Source: Vibrionaceae bacterium
Lineage (GTDB): Bacteria; Pseudomonadota; Gammaproteobacteria; Enterobacterales; Vibrionaceae
Reading direction: 5' to 3'
DNA length: 41,549 nt
Assembly (NCBI GenBank): GCA_018222805.1
Contig: JAAEZQ010000029.1
Span: forward strand, 1 to 41,549
Of this stretch, positions 32,142 to 41,018 are shown piece after piece (the first letter of the stretch is position 1; each line of letters starts with the position of its first letter). A program made the position numbers and the translations under genes. The notes beneath the pieces are model-generated. The model was not told the origin of the DNA and did not search any database. It saw only the letters and a program-made list of their open reading frames with translations.

Positions 32142-33026
32142 CTAGAGCACATAAACAAAGACAAACAGGCACAACCAAACCACATCAACAAAGTGCCAGT
32201 ACCAACTGCCCGCCTGAAAAGCAAAATGGTTGTTCGGAGAAAAGTGGTCCTTCGCGATTCTGAACAGCAATACGATTAAGAAAATAGTTCCAAGACAAAC
32301 GTGCATGCCGTGGAAACCCGTCAGCATAAAGAAGGTATTGCCGTAAACCCCTGATTGCAGGGTCAGCCCCATTTCCTGATAAGCATGAATGTACTCTTCC
32401 GCCTGGTAAAATAGGAAAAAGCCCGCAAGAATAATGGTAATTTCCAACCAAACCACCAACGCTGTACGCTTGTTTTGCTCCAAACTGATATGCGCCATAT
32501 GCAAGGTAACGGAAGAAAGCAAAAGAATGATGGTGTTGGTCAGAGGAATTCCTTGCCACGGCATCGCTTGGGTGGTTTCGCCACTAGGCGTGGTCGTCAG
32601 TGGCCACATCGCTTCAAAACTGGGCCAGAGAACCTCGTTGGTCATAAAGTTGTTGTCTGCACCGCCCAACCAAGGCACCGAAATCATTCTCGCGTAGAAC
32701 AACGCGCCAAAGAATGCGCCAAAGAACATCACTTCAGAGAAAATAAACCAGCTCATACCCTGACGAAAAGAACGAGTAATTTGGGAGCTGTACTTACCTG
32801 TCAGGGACTCGGTAATCACATTGCTAAACCAGCCAGCTAACATGTACAACAAAAACAGAAAACCCACAGCCAAAACGACACGACCAATCGAGCCTACCGG
32901 GCCTTCACTTTGGGTTCCCTGCACGGTCATACCTGCACCGACAGCGACTAAGAACAGAGCAAACGCACCAATAATTGGCCAGCTGCTTTGAGCAGGAACA
33001 TAATAAGTCCCGGGTTTATTACTCAT
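32142..33026 (-). CDS. coxC: Cytochrome c oxidase subunit III
   Basis: A 294-residue seven-helix subunit III. Typical segments are FFGAFFGALFYARM with the conserved proton-path glutamate region SEVMFF upstream, TLHMAHISLEQNK, AEEYIHAYQEMGLTL, NTFFMLTGFHGMHVCLGTIF and the C-terminal AGSWYWHFVDVVWLCLF. It stabilises the catalytic core and oxygen delivery. It follows cox11 by 49 bp on the minus strand and has GGAGAG before the ATG. Confidence 0.96.
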   Translation of the reverse strand: MSNKPGTYYVPAQSSWPIIGAFALFLVAVGAGMTVQGTQSEGPVGSIGRVVLAVGFLFLLYMLAGWFSNVITESLTGKYSSQITRSFRQGMSWFIFSEVMFFGAFFGALFYARMISVPWLGGADNNFMTNEVLWPSFEAMWPLTTTPSGETTQAMPWQGIPLTNTIILLLSSVTLHMAHISLEQNKRTALVVWLEITIILAGFFLFYQAEEYIHAYQEMGLTLQSGVYGNTFFMLTGFHGMHVCLGTIFLIVLLFRIAKDHFSPNNHFAFQAGSWYWHFVDVVWLCLFVFVYVL

Positions 33027-33075
33027 GAGTTCTCTCCTTACAGACTAGTTGGTCTGTGTGTCTCTCTATGAGAGG

Positions 33076-33627
33076 CTAACTCCCTTCCGCTGGAGGCAGC
33101 TTGTAGAGTGTGTAAGACAGCGTTAACGTATTTATTGAGTCAGGAATATCAGGCTCAATGTAAAAAATCAGTGGCATTTGTGCGTGTTGATTGCCTTCCA
33201 ACGGCTGCTGGTTGAAGCAAAAGCACTCGATCTTATTAAAGTAAGCTGCGCCGTTACCCGGTGACACAGACGGTACCGCCTGTCCAACCAATTTGTGCCC
33301 GCTCTCGTTAAACGCAAGGTACTCGGTTTGGATAACCTGTCCGGGATGAACATCCATAGAAATGACTTTGGGTTTAAATTCCCAAGGCATATCCGGATTA
33401 ACATGCGCCATAAACTCCACTCGAATGGTGCGGCTTGTGTCTGGCTCCATACCTACTGGCTGAATCGCTGCCACTTCACTGGTTTTGCCGTTGATTCCTA
33501 ACGCATCACACATCACGTCATATAAAGGAACTAAGGTAAAGCCAAAACCGAACATCAGCACCGTAGCAAGCAGTAGCTTGATGGTCAGTTTTCTGTTCGA
33601 TGGGTTCGGTTTATTCACACTCGCCAC
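33076..33627 (-). CDS. ctaG: Cox11-type copper chaperone CtaG
   Basis: A 183-residue Cox11/CtaG protein: one helix (about 15-35) and a periplasmic immunoglobulin-like domain that delivers copper to the CuB site of subunit I. The copper motif CFCF is in NKIECFCFNQQ, and LVPLYDVMCDALGINGK follows the helix with a further conserved cysteine. It lies 6 bp after subunit I, the usual place for this gene in the operon. Confidence 0.95.
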   Translation of the reverse strand: MASVNKPNPSNRKLTIKLLLATVLMFGFGFTLVPLYDVMCDALGINGKTSEVAAIQPVGMEPDTSRTIRVEFMAHVNPDMPWEFKPKVISMDVHPGQVIQTEYLAFNESGHKLVGQAVPSVSPGNGAAYFNKIECFCFNQQPLEGNQHAQMPLIFYIEPDIPDSINTLTLSYTLYKLPPAEGS

Positions 33628-33633
33628 CTATAT

Positions 33634-35274
33634 TTAATCGACTTTAGGGGGAGTAGTGAAAGTATGATGCGGAGCCGGACTTGGCACTGTCCATTCCAGG
33701 CCTTCCGCTCGCTCCCAAGGTTTCGCCGTCGCTTTCTCACCACCACGAATGCATTTGATGACCACCCACAAGAAAATCAGTTGAGAAAGACCGAAGGCAA
33801 AACCACCGATGGAGACAATTTGGTTGACGTCTGCAAACTGGATCGCGTAGTCCGGAATTCTTCGCGGCATACCAGCCAGCCCTAAAAAGTGCATTGGGAA
33901 GAACAGCACGTTGACCGAAATCAGCGAACACCAGAAGTGCCAAAGACTCAGCTTGTGGTCATACATATTACCTGTCCATTTCGGAAGCCAGTAATAAGCC
34001 GCGGCCATAATGGAGAACACCGCCCCAGAAACCAGCACGTAATGGAAGTGCGCAACCACAAAATAGGTATCGTGATATTGGAAATCGGCCGGTACGATGG
34101 CCAGCATCAGTCCCGAAAAACCGCCAATGGTAAACAGCACGATAAATGCGATGGCAAATAACATCGGAGTTTCAAACGTCAGTGCACCGCGCCACATGGT
34201 CGCGACCCAGTTAAACACTTTCACTCCTGTTGGTACTGCGATCAGCATGGTGCAGTACATAAAGAACAGTTCAGCAAACACCGGCATACCGGTAGTGAAC
34301 ATGTGGTGAGCCCAAACCAAGAAGGAAAGCAGAGCGATACTGCAAGTTGCATACACCATAGAGTGATAACCAAAGAGCTTTTTACCACTGAAAGCTGGAA
34401 TGATCGCAGAGACAATACCAAAGGATGGAAGGATCATGATGTACACTTCTGGGTGGCCAAAGAACCAGAAAATGTGTTGGAACATCACCGGATCGCCCCC
34501 ACCAGCGGCATCAAAGAAGCTGGTGCCAAAGTACTTATCCGTGAGAACCATGGTTACCGCACCAGCCAAAACGGGCATAACAGCAATTAGCAGAAATGCG
34601 GTGATCAGCCACGTCCAGACAAACATCGGCATTTTGAACCAAGTCATGCCCGGTGCACGCATATTTACGATGGTCACGATGACGTTGATTGCCCCCATGA
34701 TTGAGCTAATACCCATGATGTGTACAGAGAACACAAACAACGCCGTACTGTCCGGGCCATACGTGGTAGAAAGCGGCGCGTAGAATGTCCAACCGAAGTT
34801 GGGCCCACCACCTGGTAAAAACAGTGAGCTCAATAGAATGAGAAACGCAAAAGGCAAGATCCAAAAGCTCAAGTTATTCATGCGCGGCAATGCCATATCT
34901 GGCGCACCAATCATCATCGGTATCATCCAGTTCGCCAAGCCAGTAAATGCTGGCATCACGGCACCAAATACCATCACCAAACCATGAACGGTCGTCATCT
35001 GGTTAAAGAACTCAGGATCCACCAATTGTAAGCCAGGCTGAAACAGCTCAGCGCGAATGACCATCGCCATTGCCCCGCCGGTGAGAAACATCGCAAAACT
35101 AAACCAGAGGTACAAAGTACCGATGTCTTTATGGTTGGTCGAATACAACCAACGAGCAAGACCTTTGGGTGCATGATGAACATCATGATCATCATCAAGA
35201 GCGATGGTTGAATTTGCCGAAGTTTGCGCTTCAACCGGTGCTGACTTCACGGCTTTTTCTGCTGGCTTGCTCAT
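33634..35274 (-). CDS. coxA: Cytochrome c oxidase subunit I
   Basis: A 546-residue heme-copper oxidase subunit I with twelve helices. By position, heme a ligands are H97 (TTVHGLVM) and H411, heme a3 ligand H409 (VVAHFHYV), CuB ligands H274, H323 and H324 (GHPEVY, WAHHMF), with Y278 cross-linked to H274. E276 in GHPEVY marks a type A1 oxidase with a D-channel. The N-terminal tail of about 35 residues is rich in A, S and D/H. It overlaps subunit II by 4 bp (ATGA). The protein reduces oxygen to water and pumps protons. Confidence 0.97.
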   Translation of the reverse strand: MSKPAEKAVKSAPVEAQTSANSTIALDDDHDVHHAPKGLARWLYSTNHKDIGTLYLWFSFAMFLTGGAMAMVIRAELFQPGLQLVDPEFFNQMTTVHGLVMVFGAVMPAFTGLANWMIPMMIGAPDMALPRMNNLSFWILPFAFLILLSSLFLPGGGPNFGWTFYAPLSTTYGPDSTALFVFSVHIMGISSIMGAINVIVTIVNMRAPGMTWFKMPMFVWTWLITAFLLIAVMPVLAGAVTMVLTDKYFGTSFFDAAGGGDPVMFQHIFWFFGHPEVYIMILPSFGIVSAIIPAFSGKKLFGYHSMVYATCSIALLSFLVWAHHMFTTGMPVFAELFFMYCTMLIAVPTGVKVFNWVATMWRGALTFETPMLFAIAFIVLFTIGGFSGLMLAIVPADFQYHDTYFVVAHFHYVLVSGAVFSIMAAAYYWLPKWTGNMYDHKLSLWHFWCSLISVNVLFFPMHFLGLAGMPRRIPDYAIQFADVNQIVSIGGFAFGLSQLIFLWVVIKCIRGGEKATAKPWERAEGLEWTVPSPAPHHTFTTPPKVD

Positions 35275-36434
35275 ATTTCCTCCTTAGCACTCTTTTGTGC
35301 CTTAAAGGCATTGACGTCAGATGCTTGAACGGTATCGCCAGTGTCATTCCCCCACGCATTTCGTTGGTAGGTAATAACGGCAGCGATTTCCTGGTCACTC
35401 AGTTGGTTGGCAAAAGCTTGCATGGCGGTTCCGGCACGGCCATTCACTACGATACTAATGTGCTCATCCACATTTCCGGTCGCTACAGGGCTACCTTTAA
35501 TTGCAGGGAATGCGCCTGGAATACCTTCGCCACTGGCTTGATGGCAGACGGCACATCGAGCGGTATATATACCTTCACCTTGCGCCATCAGCTCATCCAT
35601 GGATAAGTCTTGTGTTAATGCCTCTTGAGCAGCGGCTTTCTGAAGCGCTATTTCCTTTTTCTTGCCGGATAACCATTGATCAAACTCGTCTTCTGCCATC
35701 GCGTGTACCACGATTGGCATGAACCCATGTGCGCGACCACAAAGCTCAGCACATTGGCCTCGGTACACTCCGGGGTCATCAATTCGTGTCCACGCTTCAT
35801 TGATAAATCCAGGTACAGTGTCTTTCTTCACTGCAAAATCAGGTACCCACCACGAGTGAATTACATCGTCTGAAGTGAGAAGAAAACGGACTTTACGATT
35901 GACCGGAAGAACAAGCGGTTGATCCACTTCCAACAAGTAATGAGCACCTTTGGTTTCGATTCCGTCAATCTGCTTCTGGCTGGTGGCGAGAAGGCTAAAA
36001 AACTCGACGTCTTGACCAAAGTAGTTGTAGTGCCACTTCCACTGGGAGCCAGTGATTTTGATGGTGAGATCCGATTGGCTGGTGTCTTCCATTGCAACTA
36101 GGGTTTTGGTTGCGGGAATTGCCATCGCCACAAGAATGATGATAGGGATAACCGTCCAAATAATTTCCACTTTGGTACTTTCGTGGAAATGGGCGGCAAC
36201 TGCTCCTTTTGACTTGCGATGACGAATGATGGAATAGAACATGACACCAAAGACAACCAAGGCAATCGCACAGCAAATATAGAAGATCAGCATATGTAAT
36301 TCATACACTTGCTCACTGATCGCTGTGACCCCTTTGGTCATATTGTAGTCATTGTCTTTTGACCATCCATAGGAGGAGAATGTGATTAAAATCACATTCA
36401 GTGTTAAGGCAAGAGTAGTCGCTAATCTTTTCAA
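35271..36434 (-). CDS. coxB: Cytochrome c oxidase subunit II with fused cytochrome c
   Basis: A 387-residue subunit II. A signal-like N-terminal helix is followed by two anchoring helices (about 44-69 and 90-110) and the CuA domain with ligands H193, C228, E230, C232, H236 and M239. The C-terminal ~110 residues form a cytochrome c domain: heme motif C294-AVC-H298 with M338 as likely axial ligand. This makes the enzyme a caa3-type oxidase that can take electrons through its own heme. It heads the operon, 312 bp from divergent phosphohexomutase, with a leader hairpin upstream. GGAGAGATC before the ATG is the ribosome binding site. Confidence 0.96.
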   Translation of the reverse strand: MKRLATTLALTLNVILITFSSYGWSKDNDYNMTKGVTAISEQVYELHMLIFYICCAIALVVFGVMFYSIIRHRKSKGAVAAHFHESTKVEIIWTVIPIIILVAMAIPATKTLVAMEDTSQSDLTIKITGSQWKWHYNYFGQDVEFFSLLATSQKQIDGIETKGAHYLLEVDQPLVLPVNRKVRFLLTSDDVIHSWWVPDFAVKKDTVPGFINEAWTRIDDPGVYRGQCAELCGRAHGFMPIVVHAMAEDEFDQWLSGKKKEIALQKAAAQEALTQDLSMDELMAQGEGIYTARCAVCHQASGEGIPGAFPAIKGSPVATGNVDEHISIVVNGRAGTAMQAFANQLSDQEIAAVITYQRNAWGNDTGDTVQASDVNAFKAQKSAKEEI

Positions 36435-36746
36435 AAGATCTCTCCTCTGCTCAGCCGCTACGCTTACGCGAGCTTCCTTGCGTCCCGATGCAAATATCGA
36501 ACAAATTTACGAAAAATCGCAAAAACTGCGATTTCAACACGGTTTGTTATATTTATGTTAAAAGGCTAGTTATAGTTCTAAAGTTCTTCAAGAAATAAAA
36601 TGCGAATAAATTTTGTTCGATAATTAAAAAACAAATTCGGTTTATCGATTGCTCTCTTTGAATTGGAATTGAGAACCATTTACATTAATTGCAAACTATG
36701 ACGTAAAGTCGAAACAGGTAGGCTCCCCACCTAAGGAAAGACAGAC
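36435..36746. promoter_or_regulatory. Divergent regulatory region, cox operon and phosphohexomutase
   Basis: This 312-bp AT-rich gap contains no gene. It holds the leader hairpin described separately, and two related motifs in opposite orientation: CGAACAAATTTACG (36498-36511) and CGAATAAATTTTGTTCG (36603-36619), whose complement begins CGAACAAA. They could be sites for one regulator of the oxidase. Candidate promoters are not clear enough to place. Confidence 0.45.
36514..36534 (-). terminator. Terminator-like hairpin in cox operon leader
   Basis: On the minus strand AAATCGCA pairs with TGCGATTT over GTTTT and runs into TTTCG, like an intrinsic terminator, about 80 bases before coxB. If the cox promoter lies upstream of it, it could act as an attenuator; otherwise it would insulate the operon. 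Confidence 0.45.
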
Positions 36747-38441
36747 ATGACCGCAATAATTGATCAATGGCTAGCACGAGACCCCGATCCTAAGACTCGT
36801 GAAGAGCTGCAACACCTCGTCGACACAAATGATCAGCAAGAGATCAACGACCGATTTGGTTCACGCCTTGCTTTTGGTACCGCAGGACTGCGAGGAAAAG
36901 TTGGCGCAGGCCCAAACCGTATGAACCGACTGGTCATCCAGGAAACCGCAACCGGGCTTGGCCACTACTTGATTGAACAAGTCAAAGATGCAACATCGCG
37001 TGGCGTTGTTATTGGATATGATGGTCGGCCAGACTCCAAACAGTTCGCGCACGATACCGCCTCTGTGCTGACCGCACTTGGTATTAAGGTTTATCTGACT
37101 CATAAAGTGGCAGCAACACCAATCGTTGCTTTTGGTGTACGTACACTGAACGCTGCCGCTGCCGTTGTCGTAACAGCAAGTCACAATCCACCAGAATACA
37201 ATGGTTTTAAAGTCTACTGGGAGAATGGCGCGCAAATCATCCCACCACATGACTCCGGGATTGCCGCTGAGATCAACCAAGCAACGACCAAACCTTTACC
37301 ACTGATGTCATTAGATAGTGCAAAACAACAAGGGTTGCTGGTGTGGCTAGAAGATGACTACTACCAAACCTATCGCCAAACCATGAACGAAAACGCGTTG
37401 TTAACACCAGATTCCAGCACCGACATTTCTATTGCTTACACGGCTATGCATGGGGTCGGCGCCGATATGGCGGAGACGCTTTTGGCTGATGCCGGATTCA
37501 AGAAAGTGGCGAGTGTAACAGAGCAGCGTGAACCCGATGGCACCTTCCCGACCGTTAACTTCCCTAATCCAGAAGAAGCTGGTGCAATGGACATGGTAAT
37601 GGCGCTGGGTAAATCGGTAGATGCCGATATAGCGTGTGCCAACGACCCGGATGCAGACCGTTTTGCAGTCGCAGTTAAACGCTCTGATGGTGAATATCAG
37701 ATGCTCACTGGTGACCAAGTCGGTTCGCTATTCGGTGATTACTTGCTAGAGCAACAACCAAACGCACTGGTTGGTAATACCATTGTCTCTTCCCGAATGT
37801 TGAACAGCATTGCCAAAGCTCATGGCGCGGAATACTACCAAACCCTAACTGGCTTTAAATGGCTGACCAACGTCGCCATGGATAAAGAAACGGAGCAACA
37901 CCCATTCCTATTTGCTTACGAAGAAGCTCTAGGTTACACCGTTGGTAATAAAGTCTGGGATAAGGATGGTCTGTCTGCGCTCGTTGCCTTCGCTCAGCTG
38001 ACAGGAAAGCTGAAAGCGCAAGGCCAAACGCTATGGGACAAACTGGAAGCGCTTTACCGTCAGCACGGATTTTACTTCAACGCACAGCGCAGTATTGCAT
38101 TGGATCCAAAATCGCCACCTATCGGTGACAAACTACGTGCAACGCCACCAAAAGATATCGCAGGGAAAAAAATAACAATAACCGAAGATTTAAAGACATC
38201 CGTGAGGACCTATGACGACGGTTCAGAAGAAGCGATCGATTTACCTTCAAGTGATGTACTAATCTACCATCTCGACGATCAATCCCGCGTGATAGTACGT
38301 CCTTCCGGAACTGAGCCTAAATTGAAATGTTACTACGAAGTCATCACTGACTTTCCAGATAACATGAACTACGAACAAGCCCAGCAAGCCGCAGAAGCGA
38401 AGATGAACGAGCTTATCGACGCTCACCAAAAAAGCTTGTAA
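36747..38441 (+). CDS. Phosphohexomutase (phosphoglucomutase/phosphomannomutase)
   Basis: A 564-residue alpha-D-phosphohexomutase of the longer PGM2/YbbT-like type, moving phosphate between C1 and C6 of hexoses (or pentoses). The phosphoserine loop is VVTASHNPPEYNG (about 141-153), preceded by AAAAV; the metal loop DPDADR (about 303-308), the sugar-binding EEALGYTVG and the phosphate-binding RPSGTEPK follow in order. FGTAGLRGKVG near the N-terminus is also family-typical. Glucose-1-phosphate or mannose-1-phosphate specificity cannot be decided. AAGGAAAG precedes the ATG, and a terminator follows. Confidence 0.92.
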   Translation: MTAIIDQWLARDPDPKTREELQHLVDTNDQQEINDRFGSRLAFGTAGLRGKVGAGPNRMNRLVIQETATGLGHYLIEQVKDATSRGVVIGYDGRPDSKQFAHDTASVLTALGIKVYLTHKVAATPIVAFGVRTLNAAAAVVVTASHNPPEYNGFKVYWENGAQIIPPHDSGIAAEINQATTKPLPLMSLDSAKQQGLLVWLEDDYYQTYRQTMNENALLTPDSSTDISIAYTAMHGVGADMAETLLADAGFKKVASVTEQREPDGTFPTVNFPNPEEAGAMDMVMALGKSVDADIACANDPDADRFAVAVKRSDGEYQMLTGDQVGSLFGDYLLEQQPNALVGNTIVSSRMLNSIAKAHGAEYYQTLTGFKWLTNVAMDKETEQHPFLFAYEEALGYTVGNKVWDKDGLSALVAFAQLTGKLKAQGQTLWDKLEALYRQHGFYFNAQRSIALDPKSPPIGDKLRATPPKDIAGKKITITEDLKTSVRTYDDGSEEAIDLPSSDVLIYHLDDQSRVIVRPSGTEPKLKCYYEVITDFPDNMNYEQAQQAAEAKMNELIDAHQKSL

Positions 38442-38467
38442 GTAAAGCGCATTAGACTCTAAAACAA

Positions 38468-38499
38468 AAACAGCCAGCAATCACTGCTGGCTGTTTCTT
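38468..38499. terminator. Bidirectional terminator
   Basis: AAACAGCCAGCA pairs with TGCTGGCTGTTT over ATCAC. It lies between the convergent mutase and LysE-family genes. Confidence 0.92.
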
Positions 38500-38513
38500 A
38501 GTATGTGAAAATG

Positions 38514-39146
38514 TTATAGAACGAAACTACTCAACATCCATAACGCCAGTATCACAAACACCAACCCCATTAGTTTGTGTTGGTACATGCGGAATTTATC
38601 ATTTTCAATCAGTCCCTTACCTACACTGCCAGCCAAAGCTACAAGTAACAGATTAAACAGTAGACCCATAACATTAAGTAACAAGCCAAGCGCTAACATT
38701 TGCTCACCAGATGTCGCCGTAATGTTGTTTGACACAAACTGTGGCAAGAACATAACAAAAAACACTAATGCTTTTGGGTTGAGTAAATTACTCATCAAGG
38801 CACGCTGATAATAGGTCGTCGCCATTTTGCTCATTTGATCAAGTTCTGGCGCAGAAGAGGCTTGTGCTCTCATACAGTCCCATCCCATTTTTAACAAGTA
38901 AGCGCCGCCCAGTAAATGCAGCACCTTCAGCGCAACCGGACTCATGGCGACAAGCGTAGAGACTCCCATAGCAGCCAATAGGGTTAAAATGACACCTGAG
39001 GTCGCATTGCCAAGACTGGCAAACAGTCCAACTTTTTTGCCATAGCTCATGCTTGAACTTGCAATCAATAACATATCAGGGCCTGGTAACATTAACAGCG
39101 CAATAACCGCGGTGAGATAAACCGGAAGTACAACTAAATCAATCAT
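38514..39146 (-). CDS. LysE/RhtB family amino acid exporter
   Basis: A 210-residue membrane exporter of the LysE/RhtB family with about six helices. The N-terminal LLMLPGPDMLLIASSS is the family signature, followed by GNATSGVILTLLAA and the cytoplasmic loop ending with YYQRALMSNLLNPKALVFF. It probably exports an amino acid such as a homoserine, threonine or leucine analogue, but specificity is not readable. The start is uncertain: neither the chosen ATG (family length) nor one 13 codons upstream has a good ribosome binding site, since the upstream DNA is pyrimidine-rich on this strand. Divergent from the AraC-family gene. Confidence 0.88.
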   Translation of the reverse strand: MIDLVVLPVYLTAVIALLMLPGPDMLLIASSSMSYGKKVGLFASLGNATSGVILTLLAAMGVSTLVAMSPVALKVLHLLGGAYLLKMGWDCMRAQASSAPELDQMSKMATTYYQRALMSNLLNPKALVFFVMFLPQFVSNNITATSGEQMLALGLLLNVMGLLFNLLLVALAGSVGKGLIENDKFRMYQHKLMGLVFVILALWMLSSFVL

Positions 39147-39317
39147 GGAGGAAAAAGGAACACAATAAAAATGGAGGCGGATCATATATCATTAAAATGA
39201 CAAAAAACAACAAATATGTTCCGTTCAGAATTATTTAAGCAATACAATAATTCGCCAATAGCACATAAAGCAAACCATTAACTCTCCATCAATATCCACG
39301 AATTTTTAAAACACATA

Positions 39318-39331
39318 GCAATTTTGTACAA
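39318..39331. promoter_or_regulatory. Candidate AraC-regulator site upstream of araC gene
   Basis: GCAATTTTGTACAA, part of the perfect palindrome TTTTGTACAAAA, ends 61 bp before the AraC-family start codon. A 13-of-14 copy lies 65 bp before azlC. Confidence 0.5.
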
Positions 39332-39392
39332 AAATGAGCACGATAGATCCGGTACACTCACCAATTGTAACTCCTGAGTACTATGAGAGATC

Positions 39393-40220
39393 ATGAAACA
39401 GAAGAATAAGGAAATAGCGACATTCAAGATTGCTCAAGAATTGGGAGGCTTAGAGCTGCTTGATGCAAAGTACGAGAAACAGCATTTTTCTCGTCATAGT
39501 CACGAAGGCTATACCATCGGAGTAATTGAAAAGGGCGCGCAAAAGTTCTTCCGTACTGGCGGGAACCACATAGCGCCACAAGACAGCATCATCTTGATTA
39601 ATGCTGATGAAGTACATAGTGGCCACTCAGCTTCAGAAGGAGGCTGGGAATACAAAGCCATGTACCCTGTCCCTGAGCAATTTCAAACTTTGGGACAAGA
39701 GCTTGCCTCTCCTAACATCTCACTGCCCTACTTTCCTCAGCCCGTTGTGTACGATCCGGAACTCGCGAACCAGCTACGTCTGGTTTTTGACATATTGGAC
39801 AAATCTGACAATCGACTGCTGAGAGAAACGCTGGTGTATGGGACTCTAATCAAGTTAGCTAGCAAACACAGTACCCACCGGGCTCCACTGCAACAATCGA
39901 CGAAAGCACAAAAACAAGTGACGTTAGTTAAAGAGTTTTTAGAAGACTTTCCTCAATCCGATGTATCTTTGGAGGAATTAGCCAAACTCGCTGCGCTAAG
40001 CCCATTCCATTTACTCAGAGAGTTTCAAAAACAGTTTGGCTTCCCACCTCATGCTTTTCAGATTCAACAACGTTTACGAATGGCAAAGCAACTACTGAAA
40101 CAAGGAAGGAAAATTTCTGATGTAGCTCAAGAGTGTGGCTTTCATGACCAGAGTCATTTACATCGCCACTTTAAAAAAGCAATGGGAGTAACCCCCGGTC
40201 AATACACCCGCTATTGTTAA
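39393..40220 (+). CDS. AraC family transcriptional regulator
   Basis: A 275-residue AraC/XylS regulator. The N-terminal cupin-like ligand domain (about 20-150) shows SRHSHEGYTIGVIEKGAQKF, and the C-terminal pair of helix-turn-helix motifs (about 175-275) includes LEELAKLAALSPFHLLREFQ and AQECGFHDQSHLHRHFKKA. The effector is unknown, but neighbouring LysE and AzlCD genes suggest amino acid export, a common partner of this AraC subgroup. GAGAGATC is the ribosome binding site. The repeated 14-bp motif argues for autoregulation plus control of azlCD. Confidence 0.92.
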   Translation: MKQKNKEIATFKIAQELGGLELLDAKYEKQHFSRHSHEGYTIGVIEKGAQKFFRTGGNHIAPQDSIILINADEVHSGHSASEGGWEYKAMYPVPEQFQTLGQELASPNISLPYFPQPVVYDPELANQLRLVFDILDKSDNRLLRETLVYGTLIKLASKHSTHRAPLQQSTKAQKQVTLVKEFLEDFPQSDVSLEELAKLAALSPFHLLREFQKQFGFPPHAFQIQQRLRMAKQLLKQGRKISDVAQECGFHDQSHLHRHFKKAMGVTPGQYTRYC

Positions 40221-40225
40221 TCTCA

Positions 40226-40239
40226 GCAAATTTGTACAA
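40226..40239. promoter_or_regulatory. Candidate AraC-regulator site upstream of azlC
   Basis: GCAAATTTGTACAA differs by one base from the motif before the AraC-family gene and ends 65 bp before the azlC start codon, a nearly equal distance. No terminator lies between araC and azlC, so some readthrough is also possible. Confidence 0.5.
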
Positions 40240-40304
40240 GGCGCGTAATCGTATTCACGCTACTTTCAGGATACCCCTGAACACTGAAAAAATAAGAAAA
40301 TACA

Positions 40305-41018
40305 ATGGAAAACACTTCGCCTTTAGAAGCACAATCAAAAACCGCACTGTTTTGGCAAGGCACGATAGCCATGATGCCACTGAGCATTGCCGTACTTCCT
40401 TGGGGGCTGCTCGCTGGCTCATTTGCGATAGATACAGGCCTCACTCCACTTGAAGGACAAGCGCTGTCGGCGATCCTATTTGCAGGCTCCGCGCAACTGG
40501 TTGCGATGGGGATGATAAAAGCTGGAGCTGGATTAACAACCATGTTGTTAACGACTTTTTTTATTACTTCCAGACACTTTCTGTATAGCGTCTCTATGCG
40601 CAGTAAGATCTCTCCACTTCCCTTAAAGTGGCGTCTTCCACTCGGTTTTCTACTCACCGATGAGCTATTTGCCGTTGTTGGTCATCACTCAGACAAGCAG
40701 TTTAACCAGTGGTATGCACTTGGTGCTGGCTTAAGCTTTTACCTGTTTTGGAATGCTGCCACTCTAACAGGCATTGTGGCGGGAAGTATGATCCCCGAGT
40801 TGAATGAAATGGGGCTTGAATTTGCCGTTGCTGCGACGTTTATTGCGATCGTCGTTCCAACCATAAAAAATGCAGCAGTATTGGCCAGTGTCGTGAGTGC
40901 ATTGGTAAGTTCCGTCGCTCTTACCTATTACCAAGTCGAAGGCAGCCTAATGATATCAAGCATTTTGGCAATGCTAATCGGTTACTTTGTAGAACAGTTT
41001 ACGGAGAAACGCTCATGA
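40305..41018 (+). CDS. azlC: AzlC-type branched-chain amino acid exporter, large subunit
   Basis: A 237-residue membrane protein of the AzlC (LIV-E) family with about seven helices. PWGLLAGSFAIDTGLTPLE (about 37-55), the AGSAQLVAMGMIKAG segment and SRHFLYSVSMRSKI are characteristic. Together with AzlD it exports branched-chain amino acids or analogues such as azaleucine. It overlaps azlD by 4 bp (ATGA). The upstream ribosome binding site is weak, with an A-rich leader. Confidence 0.92.
   Translation: MENTSPLEAQSKTALFWQGTIAMMPLSIAVLPWGLLAGSFAIDTGLTPLEGQALSAILFAGSAQLVAMGMIKAGAGLTTMLLTTFFITSRHFLYSVSMRSKISPLPLKWRLPLGFLLTDELFAVVGHHSDKQFNQWYALGAGLSFYLFWNAATLTGIVAGSMIPELNEMGLEFAVAATFIAIVVPTIKNAAVLASVVSALVSSVALTYYQVEGSLMISSILAMLIGYFVEQFTEKRS

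Noticed and set aside
32142..32840. Frames of 87 to 124 residues overlapping subunit III on both strands
   Set aside because: Explained by the codon bias of the subunit III gene; no independent support.
34303..34783. Long plus-strand frames opposite cytochrome oxidase subunit I
   Set aside because: Shadow frames of a strongly conserved gene, no ribosome binding site or family match.
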